Assembly (NCBI GenBank): GCA_023079485.1
Contig: CM041103.1
Coordinates: forward strand, 10,474,503 to 10,538,502
DNA length: 64,000 nt
Origin: Archilochus colubris
Lineage: Eukaryota; Chordata; Aves; Apodiformes; Trochilidae
Direction: 5' to 3'
Positions 22,912 to 35,555 of this stretch are shown piece by piece. The notes beneath the pieces were generated by a model, which saw only the letters and a program-made list of their open reading frames with translations, did not search any database and had not been told where the DNA came from. Each line of letters starts with the position of its first letter. Positions within the stretch are counted from its first letter, which is position 1. The translations under genes and the position numbers were made by a program.

Positions 22912-25900
22912 GCTTTTGAAAGCAAAACAGCCGCAGATCAAGGAGCTCTAAGACATACACCCTGCTACGGGGGGACTGAGCCCTTACAGATGAATGAAAT
23001 GCTGCCAGCAAGATTGCAGATTTAGTTTCTTTACTTAATAAATATTCAAAAGATGTGCCAGAGGCTCTGACTTTAAATATCTGTATTTTGAGAGGACCAC
23101 GGCAAGGTCCAGGTGATCAGCAAGAACCCCAAACTCCTTGCTGCAAACATCGACAAAACCCTGGGCAGTTCCTGGTCTCCGAGGAGCTCTGGCCGCTCCT
23201 GGCACCCGACAGGACAACCTGCCCCTGGAACAGGCTCCAGGACTTTGATCACAGCTGCTTTGCAACGCTGAAGAACCACAGAAAAACAACTGAGGCAGCA
23301 GAAAGGAGAGCAGCCAGCTAGAGAAACGGAGAGAGTCAGACCCAGAGACATCAGCAGACTACAAGCCCGCTACCTCTAGCACTATCATCTCATCTACAGA
23401 TCGTCTACCAGGTGGAAAGGAGCAGAGAACTAGGAGAGAGTGACTTGAAGCTACTTAAAACATCAATTAAAAAAAGACATACTTGCATTTAAATATGGTA
23501 ATAGGGCTGTTGGGGAAAAAAAAAAATAGTATTGGTAAATGTATGCATGGCTACCCCAGGCAGCTGCGGCTGCTGCGCCCCACGCGCCGAGCCCACGCGC
23601 TGCACAGCACAGCCTGTTCCTCACTCAGCACCCGTGTGAAGTGTTTGTTTTTATCATGCTGATGAACTGCTACAGTTTCTGTGGAGTGGGATGCAGGAGG
23701 AAGCATATCCAGACCGGGGGATATTATAAGCAAATGCCCAAGTGCTAAATTCCCTCTTCTTGGTGATGGAGCCAACAACCCTGGTTGTGTCCACCTGACA
23801 CACATTTAGGGCTGGAGCTGCCATATCCTGGAGTGAGAAGACCTTGGTGTTGAGTCAAACCAACCCCCAAAGAGCAGGGAAAGCACATGCAGGACAAGGG
23901 CTGAAGCTCATTTTCAGGCAGAGCCGTGCCCCAGTCAAACCCAGAGCCTTCTGGCTGCGGGTTAGGAGGGGGCAGAGCTGGCACCATCCCCGCAGCCTCT
24001 CCTCTGCTCCCTGCCCACCACAGCACACGTCCTGAGAGCAGTGTCCTCAGCATTCCCATGACACGGCCAGGGACAGCTGGCCACAAGCAAATCTCTCATT
24101 TGGAGGCTCCAGGAGCTCCCTAAGCCATCCATAAGGGATGAGAGAAGCCATGGATTTTCCACCGAATAAAATGCCTCTGCCAAAACCAATCAAATACCCT
24201 TCAAATCACCAAGCATCCCCTGAAAGCAGCATAGAAAACAGGACTGGAAAGTTTGTTTCTCTTGTTCAACTGCCAGGGACACTCAGTATCTATTTGAAAT
24301 GCAGGACAAAAAGTTTTGCCATGCAAAAGAAGAATGAAATAACAAGGGTGGAGAAGGCACTCCACAGAAAGAGCCCGAACAAAGGATCCGTTATTGCATT
24401 CCAGCAGACAGATGTGTGAAAAATTAATCCCTCCACCCCCAAAGAAAGCTCTTATCCCAATTCCGAGATAAAAGCATCTGCTCGACATGGCACTCCAAAC
24501 AACTCAAGTGTGATGGGCTGTGGAGCAGCAGGGCTGCCCTGGCTTTGCCGAAGCAGGAGACGGATACAAGGACTGATGGTCAAGATTGGCAAAAACCTGA
24601 TCACCAACACAGCCCAGCTCCCTCACTGAAGGCCTCTAAAATCAATCCAAGATACTGAAAGCAACCCCCACCACCTCCTCTGAACTGACATTTGCCAGGC
24701 ACTGTCTCCATCAGCTCCTCCAGCCCACAACAAATCTGTCACTGTGCTGCCGACTGTACAAAGGGCCCCTGGCCCCGGGGCTGCACTCCTGGGGGCTCTG
24801 CTCCCCTACCCCCACCTCACAGGTGGGATAAAACGGGGCAGGAAGGAGCAAAGTGACACTTGAGAAAGACATCTGCAGGTGGCCAAGGGTGCAGCCAGGC
24901 TCTTGCAGGTTCTGGTCACGAGCTTCACTGCTGATCTATATAATCCCCCCTGATTTAAGCCCTGTGGTCACGCTGTACTGCTTCCTCCCACTGCTTAGAA
25001 AGTTCTACATCAGTGCAGAATTCAGAGAACAGCACCACAGAAACCCTGCAATTAACACTGGACCTATTCTGTGTACTGCAAGAGACTTCTGCTTCCATCA
25101 GCCTTCGGCTGTGCTGTCACACCACTGTGTTACAGTTTGAGAGCCGAGGTATCTGCAGGAAGATAAGAGGAAAGCACTAGCAGGCACTCCAGCTGCTTTC
25201 CAGGCCCCCAAGAGGAACCTGCTTATCCACGGAGCCTCTGGCTGGTTCCCAGAACTTACTGGTGCACCCTGTAGCCACCGAGGGGCTTACAAGCTCTCAA
25301 TTAATTTTTAACAATCAGCTTGGAGAAAACTGGGTGCCAGGAACGTATGCCTGGGCTAGAGCACCTTGAAGTCAACAGGAGCATGGACCACAGCCTGCTC
25401 TGCATCTCACCACCATCCCGCTCCCCCTGAGCTCTCTGTTCTTGAAGTCAACTGGAAAAATCAAAAGGGGTGAAGGGAGAGATCAGTTCATTCACTGTGT
25501 TTGTTGAAGGCACTCCAATGCCTGCTGAAATAATCCCTGTCCTTCTTTGTGCATCTGCCGCTTATAATTGCCTCGGGAAAACAAAATACCAAAGCTGTTG
25601 GGAAGGACAAAAGTGCCCACTTTAGGCATTGCAATTAGAAGGTACTTAACAGGAAATATTTTGCGACGGGCTTGCACACTGTCCAGGAAAGCCCTGAGGA
25701 TTCACATCAATTTCATGCTCTCGTATTGCTCTGAAAGAGCCAAAGCTGGTATTTGGAGTTCAATTTTTCACAGACAGAATTTTCTGCTTCCTGCATCACT
25801 AGTTGCACGTTAGATACTGAAGCAGCTTCATGCCAGGGGAGGTGGACACAGCTGGGTGTAAGGCTTTGCTCTCAGGTCACAGCTCTGGTCAGTGACTGCC

Positions 25901-27099
25901 TGCAAGCCAATGCCTTCTGCAGCACAACCGAGTGCAGGAGAAGGGGGGACAAGGGCTGCATGGCCAGGGGCAGCAGGGAACACGTCACTGAGCACAGAAC
26001 ACCAAGAGCCCTGGATTTAGGGGATCTGCCAGGGGCTTTGTGAGCAAACCTGGAGAGAGCTTCAGTGCCCGAGCAGGGCTGTTACCTTTTCAAACCACTG
26101 ATTTCTCCTTTACCCCAGCCTGATGCTGGCTGCAAGGCAACCAGGAGCACGGGAAAATCACAAGAACCATTTTGCACTCCTTGCTCCATGTGAGCTGCCA
26201 GGATTCACCTGCAGCCCTTGCTTCTGCTCTGAGAAACTGCTTCAGCCTTGCTCTGCTCAGCCCATACAGATCCCCAAAACCTTGTATCCCCCAAGACCTT
26301 GTCCTCTACGAACAGCCAGACAAGGAATCAAACTGAGAAGCCACAAGGATCATGAAGTCAGTTCTTACATCCAAACACACTACGCCAAGAATCTTCTCTG
26401 CTTCTCATGGCTAAAGCACTTAGGCCACACGAGGTCTTATGTTTGCAGTAAGCACAGTGATTTAAAACAAGAATAAAAATGGAAGCTGAGCTTCTAAAAT
26501 CACCATCTGACGCCAGCAACAGACTTCTGAAAATAACCAGAATTATGGGGACATGCATGAAGTATACAATAAAAGCCACCATAAAACCACACCTTGCAAA
26601 CAAAATCTCTCTGCTCTCAGATTGTTTGGAGCCCTTGCACACACTGGCAGAAGAGCTGAGTACTGCAGCTCCTCACATCACCCCTGTGGGGCATTTTGGA
26701 GGATCCTACAAAGGATGGGGAACAAGCTCCCAGGCCATCTCCCCCCCTCCCCCAGACACTTTGCCTCTTCCCCTTCCCCAGCACACTGATCAGAACACTG
26801 AGTGCTCAGGAGGTTCACTTGATCTCCCAGGAAAAAAGTGCCAAGTCTGGAATATAAAATCATCTGCAGGTTGAGTGGGAAAAGGAGAAGGGGAAACTGA
26901 TATCTTCTTTTCAAACAACGTTACCAGCAGCTTTGATCAGCACAGAAAAGCTTTGCGAGGCTCACGGCTGTCATTCCAAGTGGGTTCCTGCTTGCATTAT
27001 TCTTTCCATTAGGCAGTGTTATCCTATTTGTAGGATCTTTAGGCTTCATTTCAAAAGTATCAGAGACTCAAAACCATGAAGCAGAAGAGCCTGGTGGCC

Positions 27100-27119
27100 T
27101 TTTTTTTTTTTTTTTTTTT
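27100..27119. repeat. Poly-T run, 20 bases
   Basis: An uninterrupted T run on the plus strand. I do not see a retroposon body attached to it. Confidence 0.8.
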
Positions 27120-30100
27120 GTGAAGGCAGGCAGGCGTGGGTCCAATTTACTGGACAAAAATGTAGTCTTTAATAGTGAGCACACACAAGGGAAAGCTCCA
27201 TCCCAAAACAATCCCTTTATGTTTAAATCCTTCATCTTTCAGACCTCTCTGTTTCAGACTCCCCCTCCCTTTTTCTAAGAAAACAAGAAAGAGAAAGAAA
27301 AAACCTGCTACCATTGCATTTAAAATTAAATTTTATCTAAACTGGTGCAAGACTGGGATTCTACCAAATCATTCCCTACACGTTATCATTGTTTAGTACC
27401 AATTAATTGGGATTTGATAGAAGATTCTACTGAAGTTCCCCCAAAGCCCATTGGAAATGAACATGGAGGTAGCTAGAATCCCTGCCTGAACTATCCCATG
27501 GCTCCCACCAGTGACTCTGGTTTATCTCCAAAGAGATGGGACAACACCATCCCCACAGCAAGGGGGAGGGAAAAGCAAGGTGCAGGGCAGTCAGACCTCC
27601 GTGGAGATGGAGAATTTCCTCCCTAAGCTTTGGATCAATTCCATTAACACTTTTAGCATCTCTAAGCCCACTCAGAGTCCTTTATTGTGACAGCCCCATT
27701 AAGTGTTTCTTTTGTCTTTCCAGGCTGTGGAACATCAAGCTTATTCAAATCTCTTTCACCAGGCCAGAAAATCAGCACCCTTCAGACAGAGCCCATCATG
27801 CCTAACAGGACCCTCACCACTGCCTCATCCCAGCACCACCAGCTGCTGCTCAGCACAGAGCTGAGGCCCAGGCTTTGCAGAAGGATTCTCAACCTCAGGC
27901 ACCACCACACGTCCCACCCAATGCCTGTCTGCAGATGGATGGCATTCTGAACAAATATTTCTGCTTTGGAGTTTCAACAAAACCATAAAACCCAAATATA
28001 GTTAATTTCAAATTTGGCACTTCCACTTCATGTACAGCAAATGACCCATTTTTCAGCTGTTTACCACTCTCAGGCCATGGTTTTTCAAATGAGAATGATG
28101 CACTTTTGCCCAGTAATTACTTTATGCATCAGTGAGACAAAGCCTTGTTTGTCTCCAAATTATCCTTCTGTGTCGTTTCAAGTATAATAACCCTTCTGCA
28201 GTTATCTCACCATACAGAGCTGGGAAACTTCTCAGAGGAGAAGTATTTATTCAGAAAAACTCAACCCAAAAGCTAGTAGCTGTTTTAGTTTCTCTACTCA
28301 AAACTGTTCCTGTTTTATAGCAGCTTCAAGGCAGCCACGACACTTCTCAGATGGGTCCTGTGCCAACTGTACCTCCCACCATCCCCACTCCAACTCATTG
28401 GGATGCTCCCTCATGGAGTAATGAGGGAAACAAAGCAGTATGAGATTCAAGGAAACGTGGCTGATGTGGATGGAAGAGAATGTCAACCAAATCCCTTCCT
28501 AGAAGCAAGGAATTCTGTTCAATACCAAGCTGATCACTCGGATGAAAGCATTTCTCATTTTAAAGCCCAAAGCCAAACATCTTCCATCGATTCTTAGTAA
28601 ACAAGGTAAGGATAAATGAAAGGATGAGTGCAGGGGGAGGAATACCTGTGAGTTCCCTGTGCCCGAGCTGTCAGGCAGTGCAGAAGGTCTGAGTTTCAGT
28701 CACCTGCTGCTGAATGAACAAGGGCAGGTTAGATGGAACCACATAAAGGCATATATTTAAAGATCAGCAGAGTGGCACTGATTTGTTTCAAGCCTCATTT
28801 CAGTCGCTTCGATGGTATAGAAAATGAGCTATTTGGTTAAACTGCTTGCTTAAATTTTTATGAATGATCTAAACTATCTGGATAAGTATTATTAGACGAC
28901 AGATCCTTGATGATGAACAAAGGCATAAAAAGAACTCATTTCTGGAGGCTACAGCTGGAAAAATTCAACGTAGACAAGAGGCAAGAGAAAAGAGCAGACA
29001 GTTCATCAGAGGACAAGGTTATCTGAGGGTAGGAAATTCTCCACAACTCCATGTTGGAAGTGGAGAGTGAATTTTCCTCCTCAAAGAGACAAGGCAGCTC
29101 CCTGAGCACAGCAGCTGGTGCTGGCAGTCAGGACCCTCCCACTGCTAAGGGAACCACCACGGGGGGCTTCCCAGTCTCCCTCAGAGGAGAGGACTGAGAT
29201 GTTGAGCCCAGGAACCTTTAGGGCATCTCTGCAGAGGCCACACATCACTGCTTCCAGGCAAAGCCAGACTCAGAAGCTACTTCATTATCACCTTGGAATC
29301 CTACGATTAAATGTGACTGAGCAACAGTCATGTTTTTGAAACTTCCATGCTTTAACACCGATCTCTTCCAGCCCAGCTCTGTTTTCAGCAGCTTTACAGT
29401 AAAATATTGTACCTAGAGAGGTGTAAGGCATAAGTGGGCTGGCTGTGGTGCTCCAGCTAACTCAGCCACACAGAATTCCTTACAGCAGAGCTGGCACTAC
29501 CAGCCCACGCTCCTCTCTCTGCAGGGTTATCCATGTTTTCCTCCATACACCCATGTTTGCATTACGCCTCTTTACTCCTGTGAATAATTATTCTCATTAC
29601 ACTTCCCCAGTGCTGCAGCTGTGGCCTCTTTGCAGCAGAAGCCAAGGCTCAGGAGCTGGTGCTGCAGCATCACCTCCAAATGCAGAGCTCCTGAGGGACT
29701 GGCACGTTATGGTTTGGTTTTTTTTTTTCCTTTTCTCTCCTCTCTGTCCCTTTCCCATCACTCATTTTCACCTGCAGTTTTGAGGCCTGTCTCAGACTCC
29801 ACACATGGCTCAGTGAGCAGTTGAGAACAGGATGATCAGCACTGAAAGTTCAATGTTCAAGATGTTCTTACTGCTCAAGCAGTTATTCAAGGCATCAGTA
29901 GAGAAAAACCTGAAGGATTCTCAGAACAAACATCCCTAAGAAGTAAAAGTGCTCAAGCTCTGCTCAGACTCAGGGAACACCATTATTTTTCCTGCATCAA
30001 AAAAAAAAAAAGCTACTGTCATCTAAGCAGAACTTGACAGAGTACCTTCTGGCTGGAAATTTATGGACTTTGCTATATTAATTTCTCAGTTTGCTGCCTG

Positions 30101-31809
30101 CAGTTCCAGCTGCTCCTCACTCCAGGGATGCACCTGCAATGTGAATGGTTCTGCCCTCTACCAGCAGAAGAAATCCCAAATCTTAATTTTAAACCAGGTC
30201 CAGTCTAGAGTCTTTGTTTTCACTGATGGAGGCTGAAATGGAGAGATTTGAAGAGCAGTGATTAAGGTGGTTTGGCTCGAGCAGATGTCAAATGCACTTT
30301 GTGAACCACTGATGCCATGCAGATGCAGCTCTGGGTTTCAGGTGAAAAAAAACCATGCAGCACAGGGATGATTAGAGCAGTCTTTAAGCAGTTGAAAAGG
30401 GTTAGACAAAGGAGTGATAAACATTCCCAGCCTTGTCCCACATCTCATACTGTTACGAGGCTTAACTAACTTAACAGACAATTGAAAAATATTTGGTATT
30501 TCCTCCTCCTGTTTTGCAGCTCCCAGCCCTGGCTGGTAAAGCTGCACCCCCAAGTGTGGCCATGGCCTGGGCCCCCCACACCTTGCTGCAGATGAGCTGG
30601 GCAGCTCTGGAAGCCACAAACACATCCTTTGCCTCCCATTCCCACCACACTCCCTTTGGGAGGTTATTAACCAAGAGTGAGAGCTGCAGGAGACACAGAA
30701 CTGGCAGCTGCCCAGCACTGCTGGGTTGTCCTAAACGACAGACACAGGGATTTCCTTCCCTCACCCCCTTCTCTCACACACTAGGAAAAAGAAGCCTTAA
30801 GCACATCATTATTGTAATAATCACCCTTGTCTTTGGTAACAGCTCCTTTTCTTGACCCAGAAAATAACTATTTGACCCACTAGGCAAGCATCACAAATAG
30901 CTTCTCCATGAGAATGCCTTCCTGCCCAGCACTGACAAGTGAGCAGCTTGTGCCTGGTATCAGCAAAGAAACTAAATTAAGCTCTAGAGATTAACAGAAA
31001 GTTGCTTTTCACTGCTCTCATAATAATGCAAACCATCAGTTTAGACTTTGATCTTGGGCTGCATTTGCACAGCCCTGGCACTGCAGGAGTGAGACCCAAG
31101 GCTGGGCTTTGCTGACCATGGGGTACCATGACTAAACCAAGCAAGGGTATTACCCTGAGCTCTGGAAAGTTTCTGAAAATACTCGGGTTTTTTCCCACCT
31201 CTCCCCATATACAAAAGTTTAAATAAGCAAACACACCCTGAATTAAAAAAAAATAACATTAAATTCCTCAGCTGAAGGCTTCCAAGTAACTTTGACAATC
31301 CCCAACCATCCAGACACTGATGGAGAAGGCAGAACTGAGACCACCAGGGTGATGGCCACGGGCAGGCTGTGAAGTGCCCTGAGACCCCCAGCTGCCCCCC
31401 CAGCCAGGGACCTCCTCACAGCCACAATCATTACCTGATTTTCCTTTCAGTTCCCAAACAGCAGCAACAGATTCCTGCACGTCAGCTGCTGAGTTTGCAA
31501 CAAGGCTTCCTAAGACATCTGGGGGTTTGATGCTGAAACCCACCTGAGCTGCTGGCAGGGACAGCACCGAGCACAGCGGGGGGAGAGCAGCTACAAACAC
31601 ACTCTTGTCTCTTTTTGGGGTTTAATTTTTTGTTGTAAACACCCCTTGTCTGTTCATCTGCAGCTTCTTCAAACACTGGGTCGCACGCCTTCAGTGATGG
31701 TTGGTTTATTCTTTTATTAAGTGGTCATTGGTACTGGTTATTTGGTGCATCCAAACTGGTAGAACTGCGAGCTAAGAGAGCAGCAACACAGCAGATCCGT
31801 TGTAAACAA

Positions 31810-31815
31810 TTTATT
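31810..31815 (-). terminator. MSI2: Poly(A) signal AATAAA of the short isoform
   Basis: The minus strand reads AATAATAAATTG. About 20-45 nt further downstream is a GT/CT-rich stretch (TGCTGTGTTGCTGCTCTC) that fits a CstF-bound downstream element. Cleavage would fall at about 31785-31800. Confidence 0.65.
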
Positions 31816-31889
31816 ATTTTCTACCTTGGTTACTTACAGGAAAAAAGTCATAAAAAAAAAGAAGAAAAAAAAGAAAAGCACAGATGGAC

Positions 31890-31897
31890 TATTTACA
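31890..31897 (-). promoter_or_regulatory. Pumilio-type element in short-isoform 3' UTR
   Basis: The sense strand reads TGTAAATA, which matches the Pumilio consensus UGUANAUA exactly. It lies about 75 nt upstream of the poly(A) signal, a common position for functional sites. The match is only eight bases, so chance cannot be excluded. Confidence 0.4.
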
Positions 31898-32981
31898 AAA
31901 AAATGAGAAAATTCACAATAGCTGAAATGTTGGCAAATCATGCACACTAAGACAAGTTCACAAAAGCAAAGCAATTCATAGCAAAAAAACCCAAACAAAA
32001 TAATAAGAAGCCATACAGATTAAAAAAAGCTATTGCCTGCAGAAAAGTAAAAGGAAAACTATCCAATTATTACATCAAGCATCTTTAATGAAATGAACAG
32101 CATAGCCGTGTATTGTAGAGCCTTTGACACTGACATTTTAAACAAGTGGATTAACAAACATTAAAATGCATTACAGTTCTACTGTAAGCATGCAATTTAC
32201 TTCTCACAAACTTATAAAAAGGGTAGAAACACTTAGAAGAAAAACGGAATTTAAATAGGATGGGTGTCTGCTACCCCAAAGTCCTTGTTGCAGTGAAAGC
32301 CAATGGATGGAGGCCCCATCCCAGAGGTTCTGCCATGGGGTGGAGATGGTGAGGTGGGACAGAGCTGGAGCTGGCAGGGGAGAGCTCATCCCTCTGCCCA
32401 TGCTGCAGGGATTTCCCTGTGATTTGCAAGCCAGGGCTGGAAGCAGAAGTGACTGTGAGAGGGGTGAGAGCTGTGGGGGGAGCTGGGGAGGGCAGGACAT
32501 GCCCTGGCCCTTGGGGGGTGGCTCCTGGCCACGGCTCTGGAAGGATCCCAGCAGCTCCAGGGAGAACCCCGGCCCCAAAGGGAGTGGAACGGGTGGGCAG
32601 GGGCTGCATGGCCATGGCCACCACCCCTCCAGCACAGGGCACTCACTTGGAGTAATTAAACCCTGTGTTGCTAATGACCCTACTGACAGATGCTCATTTT
32701 GGTCCACCCTGATTAGGATTTGTGCTACTGCCAAACATAAAAAGCACCAACGTCTCTCTGTGGGGCTGCTTCTGAGACCCAATCACCAGTTTTGTGTCCT
32801 GGATGAAATCAATGCTAAGAAGTTTGTGAGAAGTCATGCCTTCATAACGCCCCTATCCCCAGTCCTTGTCAGTTACATTCCAAGTGGGCATTAAAATCTT
32901 GTAACAAAGCAGAGGAAAAAAAAAGAAAAAAAAAAAAAAGAAAAAAAAAGCAAACTCAAAGCAGTGAGAATATGGAGAATT

Positions 32982-33003
32982 AAAAAAAAAAAAAAAAAAA
33001 AAA
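32982..33003. repeat. Poly-A run, 22 bases (U-tract in the short-isoform UTR)
   Basis: On the MSI2 sense strand this is a 22-base T run about 145 bases after the short-isoform stop. A second T-rich tract lies just downstream at 32916-32949. Confidence 0.85.
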
Positions 33004-33147
33004 GTCCAGTCAATCAAACCAGCCAGTAAGAGCAGCAATTTCTCAGTGGACATTGATATTAAACATGGACCACCCAGGCTTTTTCTGTCTCTCTCTCTCA
33101 TTAGCACTGTAGTAAACCCCGATTAATTTGTTATGCATCTTTAAGAA

Positions 33148-33188
33148 CTAGTTGATAAAAATTATGTCTTGTGAAATCGGCAAATAGT
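33148..33188 (-). CDS. MSI2: MSI2 alternative terminal exon (short isoform C-terminus)
   Basis: After the acceptor TTTGCAG/AC, with a good upstream pyrimidine tract, 41 bp encode a completed Asp followed by YLPISQDIIFIN and a TAG stop. Joined to exon 35481-35555 the product ends QFPDYLPISQDIIFIN. I recognise this as the C-terminus of the short MSI2 isoform known in mammals, which I recall with Val in place of Ile at the fifth position (DYLPV). The product would keep both RRMs but lose the Ala-rich and Pro/Gly/Ser-rich tail, so it should bind RNA with different partner contacts. The exon lies in the 13-kb intron between 35481 and 22382 and must compete with splicing to 22382. Confidence 0.9.
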
Positions 33189-35480
33189 CTGCAAAGTGAA
33201 ATAAGAACAGAAATTAATAGATTAAACTGAAAAGATAAGTCCCAGAAAAAAAAAAAAAGACACAGAAAGGGAGTGATTGCAATAAAATAAAATAAAAAAG
33301 GCTATGCACTGAGTTTTAAAGGCCTAGAGGGAAAAGCAACGTGATGGGAGAAGATAGAGCAGTCACCAGAGTGGTTGTGTGTGTCCTGCCTGCTGGTGGG
33401 GAACAGGGGGTGCAGGAGAGGGACCCTGCAGAGGACCTGGGCTTGGCACAGGGCTGGACACACAGCCCGGGGCTCCTGGCATCACTTCACTTGGCCACCA
33501 GCAAACACCAACAGGACAGCTCATTCCCACGGGTGCTGCACCTGGGGCTTTGGATTCAAAAAGCAAACAGGCAGCACCACTGGGGAGGGACCAGAGTAAG
33601 GCAGCTGCCAACACACAGCCCTGCCATGGCCCCCAGGGACACCCCAGCCCACCCAGCATGGCCCCAGCACCAGGGCAGGACCAGCACCCCCGGGTACCCC
33701 CCCAGCACACAGACACTGACCAGGGGGTGAGACCCCCACAGAACTGCCCAGGATGCTCCTGCAGAAGCCACCGAGTACTTTTCTTTTGGAATCATGGCAC
33801 TGAGCAGCTGGGCACGCTGAATTCAGTAAAAAAGCAGATTTTGGGGTTCGCACGTGCTCCACCTCCCCAGTCACAGCCACACCATGGGCCCCACCAGCAA
33901 TGCTGCAAACCCCAAAACACACAAAGGGAAGAGAAGGGTGTGGGGGGACAGACTCTTTTGAGGAGGACAATGTGCTGGACCCACTGATATCTGTCCCATG
34001 GTGGTAAATGCCATGGGATGCTCTGACTGGTCATGTTTCTAGAGAATGGGATTCCAAGTCATCTGAGAAAAACTCCTTACAACTGTACTAACAATTCTGA
34101 TTGCTGCCAAAGAATAAATTACCCAACTGGGAGTGGAGCAAACAGCACAGGCAGAGCTTCAGAGCAGGGAGATCCAAGCACAGTGACTTGGAGGACTCTG
34201 AGCCCCTGCCCTGCTCCCCAGGGCACAGCTGCTGCCCACAGGCTGGTGTGGCTGCTTGTACTGGTGACAAGACACTTGGGGGTTCTTCTGCAAGAGCCTG
34301 GAAATAACTAGCCCAGAACTGGCTTTGAAAAACCAGGCCCTTAATAAAAACATGTATCATGAGAGCTAGAGTCAGAGGTACCTCTGCTGTCAGCTGGCAG
34401 CCACGTTCAGTTAGACACACTGGTAATTAAAGAGCTGCCAATTTTCATCATTTAACTTATCAAAGTGTCTCTCATTTACCTGTCTCAAAATCAATCAGCT
34501 GGTACAAGCAACAGTCAGGACCCAGAAGGAAAGCACGAGACAACCTGTAAAGGCCTTCTGCAGCCTCCTCCCTGCACCCACCCCATGGGTGCCACCAGGG
34601 CCAGTGTCACCAGCAGCTGCTTTGTCACCACCACCCCCCGGCAGCCCCGACACCCGGGCTGCTCCTGACCCAGCTCGGGTTGGGGGCACAGGCAGGGAAG
34701 AGGCAGATGGGCTTTGGGCAGAGCCTGAGCACTTGAGAATTGAACTGAAACACCCCCAAGAGCACTGTCCCCTGCGTGCTATCAGCCCAGCAAAAACCAG
34801 TGGCACGGAAATGACTGTCCCAAGGACATCACTCAGCTCGGGGATGCCAGCAACACACCTGCTCCCCAGGCATGTTCCACCCCAACAACCCAGCATCTCC
34901 CCAGCCCCCTGGATCCTCCCAGGAGGATGCTCGGTTCCCCCTGCTGAGCTGCTGCCCTGCTCAAACCCACGACAGCCAGAGGAGGGGGAATCCAACCAGG
35001 AGCCAAACCAAACCATCAACCCACGGCTAAAATCCCCCTGTAAGGACAGCAGCGACGTCGATAAAGAGCACAGGAAGGTTTGGACTTTTCACCTGAACAC
35101 ACATCTCCCCGAGGAGAGCTGGGAAGGTGTGTGTGAGCCCCTGTGTGCGTATCTGTGTCCCTCTAGAATATGTATATATGAAAGGAAAAGCCCATCAAAG
35201 GGAGGGTAACAGCTCTTAAATGATCTCTCTTGCTTCATGTTATAATTTAAGAAGTTTGTTTTCAAATAACCAGTACCAATTTGCACGTTAGTAAAAATGT
35301 ATTGGAAGTATGTAGAGACAAATAACTATTTTAAAATAGTAAAAAAAATTTGTTGGTGCATGAGATGCTCCCTGCAGACTTGCCTGTCTCAGCCTGCAGC
35401 TATGGATTTACAAAAAAGGAAAAAAAAACCAAAGAAGGACAGAAGGGGGGGAAGTAAATCTGCAAATGAAATGAACGTAC

Positions 35481-35555
35481 CTGGGAACTGATAGCTGTAA
35501 CTGGGGGCAAATCCAGGATAGCCTCGGCCATACGTTGCGACAAAGTTCGGGTAAC
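35481..35555 (-). CDS. MSI2: MSI2 exon: YPNF/Tyr-Gly-rich tail segment
   Basis: This 75-bp exon completes a Gly and then encodes [15 protein letters not shown] and APSYSYQFP, ending in the first base of the next codon. It is rich in Tyr, Gly and Pro, typical of the low-complexity Musashi tail. The acceptor ATCAAG/GT is preceded by nine T and a (CT)n run on the sense strand, so a microsatellite serves as the polypyrimidine tract. The donor is CCAG/GTACGT. This donor is the branch point for two C-termini: joining to 22382 gives QFPG-FPAAAY, joining to 33188 gives QFP-DYLPIS. The exon is phase 1 at both ends and a multiple of three, so skipping would keep the frame. I read SYSYQFPG where I recall SYGYQFPG in mammals. 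Confidence 0.95.

Larger units (their letters stand above)
31795..33147 (-). other. MSI2: 3' UTR of the short MSI2 isoform
   Basis: The sequence after the alternative stop is AT-rich near both ends, with long sense-strand T tracts (32982-33003 and around 32916-32949). A more GC-rich middle lies near 32280-32640. The first canonical AATAAA on the minus strand downstream of the stop is at 31810-31815, which puts the UTR at about 1.35 kb. A weaker ATTAAA occurs near 32084. The end is approximate. A Pumilio-like site lies just before the signal. The UTR assignment follows from the alternative stop codon and was not seen in transcript data. Confidence 0.7.
22383..35480 (-). other. MSI2: MSI2 intron, about 13 kb, containing the alternative terminal exon
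   Basis: This intron is removed in the long isoform. It carries a minisatellite at 22477-22586 next to its 3' splice site, a GTAG cluster at 23359-23454, a 20-T run at 27100-27119, and the whole alternative terminal exon (31795-33188). Between 23.8 and 31.7 kb I see nothing gene-like, only GC-mixed intron with scattered AT-rich patches. Confidence 0.85.

Noticed and set aside
32204..32894. Frames of about 190 codons on both strands
   Set aside because: They lie within the short-isoform 3' UTR in its GC-rich part, with no homology that I recognise and no conserved start context.
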